A stretch of 9,539 nt of DNA, taken from contig JAFDFV010000082.1 in NCBI GenBank assembly GCA_019309665.1, positions 1 to 9,539 on the forward strand. Direction: 5' to 3'. Shown one piece after another: positions 5,897 through 9,539 of the stretch. Source of the stretch: Deltaproteobacteria bacterium. GTDB taxonomy: Bacteria > Desulfobacterota > Desulfobacteria > Desulfobacterales > ETH-SRB1. Numbering within the stretch: position 1 is the first letter of the stretch; every line of letters begins with the position of its first letter. The notes beneath the pieces are model-generated. The model did no database searches. It was given only the letters and a program-made list of their open reading frames with translations, and was not told the origin of the DNA. The position numbers were made by a program, and so were the translations under genes.

Positions 5897-6682
5897 ATGA
5901 TTGATTCAAAAAAAGTTATCGCCATAGAAGCACGTCTTAGAGATTGCAGGAATGTAATTACTTTGGGAGTTCGACCAAATTTTTCTGATTACAGCCCTCA
6001 AGAGGCGGATTTAATTAGAAGCGCAAAAAAAATATATTACCCGACAACTTTTTATGCAGATCTGTTTGATGCAATGGGAAAAAGCACTTTCCCAAGTTAT
6101 CACACATACAAGTGTGTTCAGGACAAGATTAAACAGACAGCGTTGTTTGATCTGCTGGAGATATCTCATCCCAGAACGCGGGTATTTTACGGAAAGCGTC
6201 AAAAACCCACTATTACAGAATATTTTAAATTTCCTTTTATTGGCAAAGTAGCAAGAGGATCCGCCATGGGGAGAGGGGTTTACCTTATAAAAAATAAAGA
6301 TGACCTTTTTTCCTACTTAAATATTGTTACTCCCGCTTACATTCAGGAATACATACCATCAGATCGCGATATAAGGGTGGTTGTTGTTGGAAATAGAATA
6401 GTTCATGCTTACTGGCGGATAGCACCTCCTTCTGATTTCAGAAGTAATATCTCAGTGGGAGGGAGTATTAGTTTAGACCCTGTTCCAGAGGAAGCCCTTG
6501 ATCTTGCACTTCATACCGCACAGAGCTGCAAATGGAATGATGTAGGCATTGATATCTGTATGTATAAAGATAAATATTATGTTCTTGAAGCAAATATGAA
6601 ATATGGGAAGGAAGGCTTTCGAAGGGCAGGAATAGATTATATTAAACTCATGGAAGATATGATTGAAAATGGGGACCTGTAA
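5897..6682 (+). CDS. RimK-like ATP-grasp protein
   Basis: 261 residues with an ATP-grasp catalytic core of the RimK type, the superfamily that joins a carboxylate to an amine or thiol through an acyl-phosphate. Visible elements: the ATP-binding strand and loop FPFIGKVARGSAMGRGVYLI (112-131), with Lys117 and the glycine-rich loop; the adenine-binding strand YIQEYIP (148-154); RDIRVVVVG (157-165), with the Arg/Asp pair; the phosphate/substrate region RSNISVGGS (182-190); and metal ligands in GIDICMY (217-223) and the VLEANMKYG box (229-237), with Glu231 and Asn233. The key residues are present, so it is probably active. The N-terminal 100 residues are not a standard RimK head, and the substrate is unknown, so no gene symbol is given. 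The ATG at 5897 has no Shine-Dalgarno and follows a heptamer array. The dGTPase-like gene begins 5 nt after its stop, which indicates an operon. Confidence 0.85.
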   Translation: MIDSKKVIAIEARLRDCRNVITLGVRPNFSDYSPQEADLIRSAKKIYYPTTFYADLFDAMGKSTFPSYHTYKCVQDKIKQTALFDLLEISHPRTRVFYGKRQKPTITEYFKFPFIGKVARGSAMGRGVYLIKNKDDLFSYLNIVTPAYIQEYIPSDRDIRVVVVGNRIVHAYWRIAPPSDFRSNISVGGSISLDPVPEEALDLALHTAQSCKWNDVGIDICMYKDKYYVLEANMKYGKEGFRRAGIDYIKLMEDMIENGDL

Positions 6683-6687
6683 TAAAA

Positions 6688-7839
6688 ATGCTTTTGGATA
6701 ATATAAAATTGGCTTTAAATCAGCGGGAAGCTGAGTCATTATCTCCTTTAGCTGTTTTAAACTCCAAAGGCTTTCGTCGTTCACATGAAGAAAAGCTTAA
6801 ACATGGATATCGTCAGGCCTTTTCTCTCGATGTCGATAGGATTCTTCATGCTCTTGCATATACAAGGTATATTGATAAAACCCAGGTGTTTTATCTTATT
6901 GAGAACGACCACATAACTCACAGAGTGCTGCACGTTCAGCTAGTATCCAAGATAGCCAGAACAATAGGTCGTTTTCTTGGATTAAACGAAGATCTTATTG
7001 AGGCAATATCTCTTGGGCATGATATTGGGCATACTCCTTTCGGGCATGATGGTGAAAGGTTTTTGTCTGAGATATGCGAATCTTGCGGCATTGGATATTT
7101 TTTACACAGCGTTCAGGGTGTGCAGTTTTTAGACAGGGTAGAACGAAAAGGAAAAGGATGGAATCTATGTCTTCAGACTCTGGATGGAATACTTTGTCAT
7201 GATGGAGAGATACACAATGAAATGCTTAAGCCTGAGCGAGATAAAACCTTTATAAAACTAGATGAGGAGATTGCAGCAAAAAAAACTGCGCTGGATATGC
7301 AACTGATTCCCATGACTCTTGAAGGCTGTGTTGTACGCATGGCAGATACTATCAGCTACATTGGAAGAGACATGGAAGACGCCATGAGATTGAAAGTAAT
7401 TAAACGTTCCGATATCCCGGAGGATATTGTAAAAATCCTGGGAAATACGAACGGAACAATTGTATATAATCTCGTTACGGATATTATAGAAAACAGCTTT
7501 CAAAAATCATATATAGCATTTAGTCCCGAAATATCTGATGCCCTGAAAAGCCTGAAGGATTTTAACCTCGAATATATATATATGAATTCAAAAATTAAAA
7601 CCAACCTGGACAGAATAAAAGAACTTTTTGAAATGCTTTTTGAAAGATATCTTAATGATGTTGAAAACGAGAATCATTCGTCAGTGATTTTCACAAGATT
7701 TTTAGAAGATATGTCATACGATTATATTGAAAATCACAGCAAAGAAGAAATTGTAAGAGACTTTATTGCCGGTATGACGGATAAGTATTTCTTGAGACAG
7801 TGCCCAATTGAAATGAGGCCGAAAATTCAAATAAAGTAA
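6688..7839 (+). CDS. dgt: dGTPase-like HD-domain triphosphohydrolase
   Basis: 383 residues. Family members hydrolyse dNTPs to deoxynucleoside and tripolyphosphate and so control dNTP pools. The HD motif residues are present: His78 in THRVLH (77-82), His111-Asp112 in LGHDIGHTPFGHDGERF (109-125), and Asp220 in VVRMADTISYIGRDMEDAM (215-233). The N-terminal stretch FSLDVDRILHALAYTRYIDK (45-64) corresponds to the family's '[20 protein letters not shown]' element. The length is within the usual range (about 330-500). A likely ribosome site, GGGGA (6671-6675), lies at the end of the ATP-grasp gene, 12 nt before ATG. dGTP versus broader dNTP specificity cannot be told, so the symbol is provisional. 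Coupling to the ATP-grasp gene implies co-expression. Confidence 0.87.
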   Translation: MLLDNIKLALNQREAESLSPLAVLNSKGFRRSHEEKLKHGYRQAFSLDVDRILHALAYTRYIDKTQVFYLIENDHITHRVLHVQLVSKIARTIGRFLGLNEDLIEAISLGHDIGHTPFGHDGERFLSEICESCGIGYFLHSVQGVQFLDRVERKGKGWNLCLQTLDGILCHDGEIHNEMLKPERDKTFIKLDEEIAAKKTALDMQLIPMTLEGCVVRMADTISYIGRDMEDAMRLKVIKRSDIPEDIVKILGNTNGTIVYNLVTDIIENSFQKSYIAFSPEISDALKSLKDFNLEYIYMNSKIKTNLDRIKELFEMLFERYLNDVENENHSSVIFTRFLEDMSYDYIENHSKEEIVRDFIAGMTDKYFLRQCPIEMRPKIQIK

Positions 7840-7840
7840 T

Positions 7841-7899
7841 AACAGTTAACAGTTTTATGTTTTGATCAACCGTAAACTGTGAACCGTGAACCGTAAACC
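7841..7899. repeat. Heptamer repeat block (copy 2 of the 55-bp dispersed repeat)
   Basis: It begins 1 nt after the dGTPase stop codon. The left part is AACAGTTAACAGTTTTATG, the centre TTTTGATCAACC, and the right part runs AAACTGTG, AACCGTG, AACCGTA, AAC. It matches the block at 1850-1903 closely but has one more 7-bp unit, which suggests unit-wise expansion. It ends 11 nt before the UPF0280 start codon. Confidence 0.8.
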
Positions 7900-7910
7900 A
7901 TTACAATTAT

Positions 7911-8747
7911 ATGCATAAAAGCCGTACCTACCGCAATCCGGTAAAAAAAAATGATCTAGTCTCCTTTAATGTGGTCGTTAAAGAAACAGATTTGTTTATA
8001 CATGCAGGGGAAATCCTTGCGGATAAAACAACGGAATTGGTTTTGAAATATAGAGGATATGTTGAGAGTTATATTAACAGGTATCCTGAATTTGAAAAAA
8101 CACTTAAACCGTGGCAAATTAACGGTCCTGCGCCGGGCATAGTCAGAGATATGGTAAATGCCGGCAATAAAGCAGGTATTGGGCCGATGGCTGCGGTTGC
8201 CGGCGCAATTGCAGAATATGTTGGACTTGATCTTTTATCATCTTCTGATGAAGTTGTTGTAGAAAATGGAGGCGATATTTTTTTAAAGACTAATGAACCG
8301 GTTAAAATCGGTATTTTTGCAGGCAAATCTCCATTAAGCTTACGTATTGGATTTCGAATAGATTCAATAAAAAAACCTGTTGGTGTGTGTACATCATCAG
8401 GCACTGTCGGACATTCATTAAGCCTTGGCAATGCTGATGCTGTATGTGTATTATCAGAATCATGCCCTCTTGCCGATGCAGCGGCAACTTCAATAGGCAA
8501 TCATATTAAATCAAAAGCTGATATCCCAAAGGCAATTGATGTTGGGAAAAATATTGAAGGGATTGATGGTATTGCAATTATTATGGGTGACGAAATAGGC
8601 TTATGGGGAAATTTGGAACTAATAACTGTAAATAGTCGAGCAGTTAACCAATCGACCAAGGTCAAAGAGAAAAAAAGGTTGAGTTTCATAACGGAAAAGA
8701 GTAAAAAAACAGGTATCGGGAATCAGGCGTTGGGTGACAGCAAATGA
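7911..8747 (+). CDS. UPF0280 (ApbE-like) family protein
   Basis: 278 residues. The conserved blocks of the UPF0280/COG2122 family are all visible: the substrate-side stretch GPAPGIVRDMVNAGNKAGIG (72-91) followed by PMAAVAGAIAEYVG (92-105), ENGGDIFL (118-125), VGVCTSSGTVGHSLSLGNAD (157-176) and LADAAATSIGN (187-197). The family is related in fold to ApbE flavin transferases. Its biochemical role is not settled, so no enzyme name is given. The core ends near residue 240, and the last 38 residues (241-278) are polar, lysine-rich and outside the usual family length, apparently read-through into formerly non-coding sequence. The ATG at 7911 lacks a ribosome site and sits just beyond a heptamer block. 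Confidence 0.82.
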   Translation: MHKSRTYRNPVKKNDLVSFNVVVKETDLFIHAGEILADKTTELVLKYRGYVESYINRYPEFEKTLKPWQINGPAPGIVRDMVNAGNKAGIGPMAAVAGAIAEYVGLDLLSSSDEVVVENGGDIFLKTNEPVKIGIFAGKSPLSLRIGFRIDSIKKPVGVCTSSGTVGHSLSLGNADAVCVLSESCPLADAAATSIGNHIKSKADIPKAIDVGKNIEGIDGIAIIMGDEIGLWGNLELITVNSRAVNQSTKVKEKKRLSFITEKSKKTGIGNQALGDSK

Positions 8748-8754
8748 AAACTGG

Positions 8755-9019
8755 TTTGAAAACTCAGAGATTAACCAGAGGCAGCGGACAATTAAATTTA
8801 AGAACGTCTGAAACTCGCGCATAAGTGAGCCTAAAGAAAAAAGAGTATAATATCAGTTAGAAAAATAGAACGTTATGGCTTGAGTTTATCCTTTTAACAA
8901 AAATATATAAAAGTGCCTCTTTTTTCTTAATGCTCACTAATACGCTCAAACAGTCAGCCGTTTTAAATTTAAATGCCCGCCACCTCTGGTTGTTAACAAG
9001 TTACTTTTGAGTTTTCAAA
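8755..9019. repeat. Long hairpin element B (265 bp)
   Basis: The outer arms are complementary: TTTGAAAACTCA (8755-8766) with TGAGTTTTCAAA (9008-9019), then AACCAGAGG...TTAAATTTAA on the left (8773-8801), matched with several mismatches on the right (8963-8992). An inner stem pairs 8825-8845 with 8917-8937 (19 of 21). The cores TGAAACTCGCGCATAA (8809-8824) and CTAATACGCTCAAACAG (8937-8953) are those of element A, in the same orientation. The arms differ in sequence from A's but stay self-complementary. It has no ORF and lies between UPF0280 and the LapA-like gene, filling almost all of that 299-bp gap. The 71-nt loop (8846-8916) shows no recognisable feature. Confidence 0.75.
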
Positions 9020-9034
9020 TTTACTTGACATGAC

Positions 9035-9040
9035 AGGAGA
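9035..9040 (+). promoter_or_regulatory. Ribosome binding site of the LapA-like gene
   Basis: AGGAGA lies 6 nt before the ATG at 9047, the strongest Shine-Dalgarno in the window, and it fixes that start. Confidence 0.8.
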
Positions 9041-9046
9041 AACAAT

Positions 9047-9418
9047 ATGAGAAAGTTTAAGATCGGTTTCTGGGCAATTATTTTTGGATTATTTGGAATA
9101 GTTATTTTTCAGAATCAGGATTTTTTTATGGCAAAACAAATTTTGAGCATAGATTTTATTTTTACAAAGTATGAGACACCTGAATTGCATAGAGCAATCC
9201 TTTTTGGTGGAATTTTTTTGACAGGATTTATTATCTCATATATATTTACGCTGATCGACAGGCTCAGATTCAGAAAAGTTGTAAAAAGCCTTGGAGCTGA
9301 AATAGATTCACAAAATGAAAATATAACATTACTTATCAATGAATTAGAATCAGTAAAAGGCGGTTCATCCGGCAATAACAAAGAAAAAGAGGAGGAAGAA
9401 GAGCAAAAGATTGCATGA
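9047..9418 (+). CDS. LapA-domain (DUF1049-like) inner-membrane protein
   Basis: 123 residues. Two hydrophobic segments (about 6-22 and 50-70) are joined by a short polar stretch. The second is followed by DRLRFRKVVKSL (71-82) and a coiled-coil-like helix (about 83-104), then an acidic tail containing five consecutive Glu. This arrangement and length fit the LapA/LapB-associated DUF1049 family, small membrane proteins linked in enterobacteria to control of lipopolysaccharide synthesis. That role is not proved here. The acidic tail is encoded by GAG/GAA codons that also make a Shine-Dalgarno-like purine run upstream of mutS. Its TGA overlaps the mutS ATG by four nucleotides (ATGA). Confidence 0.75.
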   Translation: MRKFKIGFWAIIFGLFGIVIFQNQDFFMAKQILSIDFIFTKYETPELHRAILFGGIFLTGFIISYIFTLIDRLRFRKVVKSLGAEIDSQNENITLLINELESVKGGSSGNNKEKEEEEEQKIA

Positions 9419-9539
9419 ATCTTTCTAAAGTAACTCCCATGATTAAGCAGTACTTATCCATCAAGGAAAAGTATGCTGATTCAATACTTTTTTATCGAAT
9501 GGGAGATTTTTATGAAATGTTTTTTGAGGATGCAAAGAC
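9415..9539 (+). CDS. mutS: DNA mismatch repair protein MutS (5' end, cut by the window)
   Basis: The first 41 codons (plus 2 nt) of a gene that continues past the window. MutS recognises mispaired bases and starts repair with MutL. The translation MNLSKVTPMIKQYLSIKEKY (1-20) and LFYRMGDFYEMFFEDAK (25-41) is the characteristic MutS N-terminus. F32-Y33-E34 is the Phe-X-Glu mismatch-reading motif and is intact. ATG overlaps the LapA-like stop as ATGA, and a purine-rich run (GGAGGAAGAAGAG, 9391-9403) upstream could serve as the ribosome site, so translation is probably coupled. Confidence 0.95.
   Translation, partial: MNLSKVTPMIKQYLSIKEKYADSILFYRMGDFYEMFFEDAK

Noticed and set aside
8069..8500. 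143-codon minus-strand open frame
   Set aside because: It is antisense to the well-conserved UPF0280 core, which carries recognisable family motifs, and the opposite frame has none.
9025..9030. TTGACA as a -35 promoter box before the LapA-like gene
   Set aside because: A -10 element at normal spacing would fall inside the start of the coding sequence and none is seen.

Overview
The window is an AT-rich bacterial chromosome segment. Its gene content and its style of intergenic repeats suggest a Desulfobacterota lineage, probably a Desulfobacterales-type sulfate reducer. This is an inference from an RpoH-type sigma factor with an extended basic N-terminus, an Lpp-style TPR lipoprotein, a DUF4292/LolB-like lipoprotein, a UPF0280 protein, and the many short palindromic and heptameric intergenic repeats. 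No species can be named from the sequence alone.

Layout: 1-163 holds a REP-like hairpin and a second inverted repeat. 164-1462 (minus) encodes an unusual three-domain regulator: a degenerate KaiC/RecA-like domain, an XRE helix-turn-helix and a cupin. 1463-2032 is a gene-free stretch with a long hairpin element, a heptamer-repeat block and a 24-nt scar of a tRNA 5' end. From 2033 onward everything is on the plus strand: an RpoH-family sigma factor directly abutting a TPR lipoprotein (2033-4720), a heptamer palindrome, a DUF4292-like lipoprotein (4849-5622), a decayed four-helix-bundle (S23-like) gene between inverted heptamer arrays (5634-5888), a RimK-like ATP-grasp protein and a dGTPase-like HD hydrolase in tandem (5897-7839), another heptamer block, a UPF0280/ApbE-like protein (7911-8747), a second long hairpin element (8755-9019), and a small LapA-like membrane protein overlapping the start of mutS, which runs off the window (9415-9539).

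How the genes may work together: the stress sigma factor and the two lipoproteins form a plausible envelope-stress/envelope-assembly group. The ATP-grasp and dGTPase-like genes are five bases apart and form an operon whose joint role is not clear. The LapA-like/mutS overlap implies translational coupling. All plus-strand protein genes except the S23 remnant look intact.

The least ordinary material is between the genes. There are at least four blocks built on a 7-bp period, two long hairpins that share inner core sequences but have different, self-complementary outer arms, and a dead S23-like gene flanked by inverted heptamer arms in the manner of a 23S rRNA intervening sequence. I found no CRISPR array, transposase, complete tRNA or rRNA, and no clear defence system.
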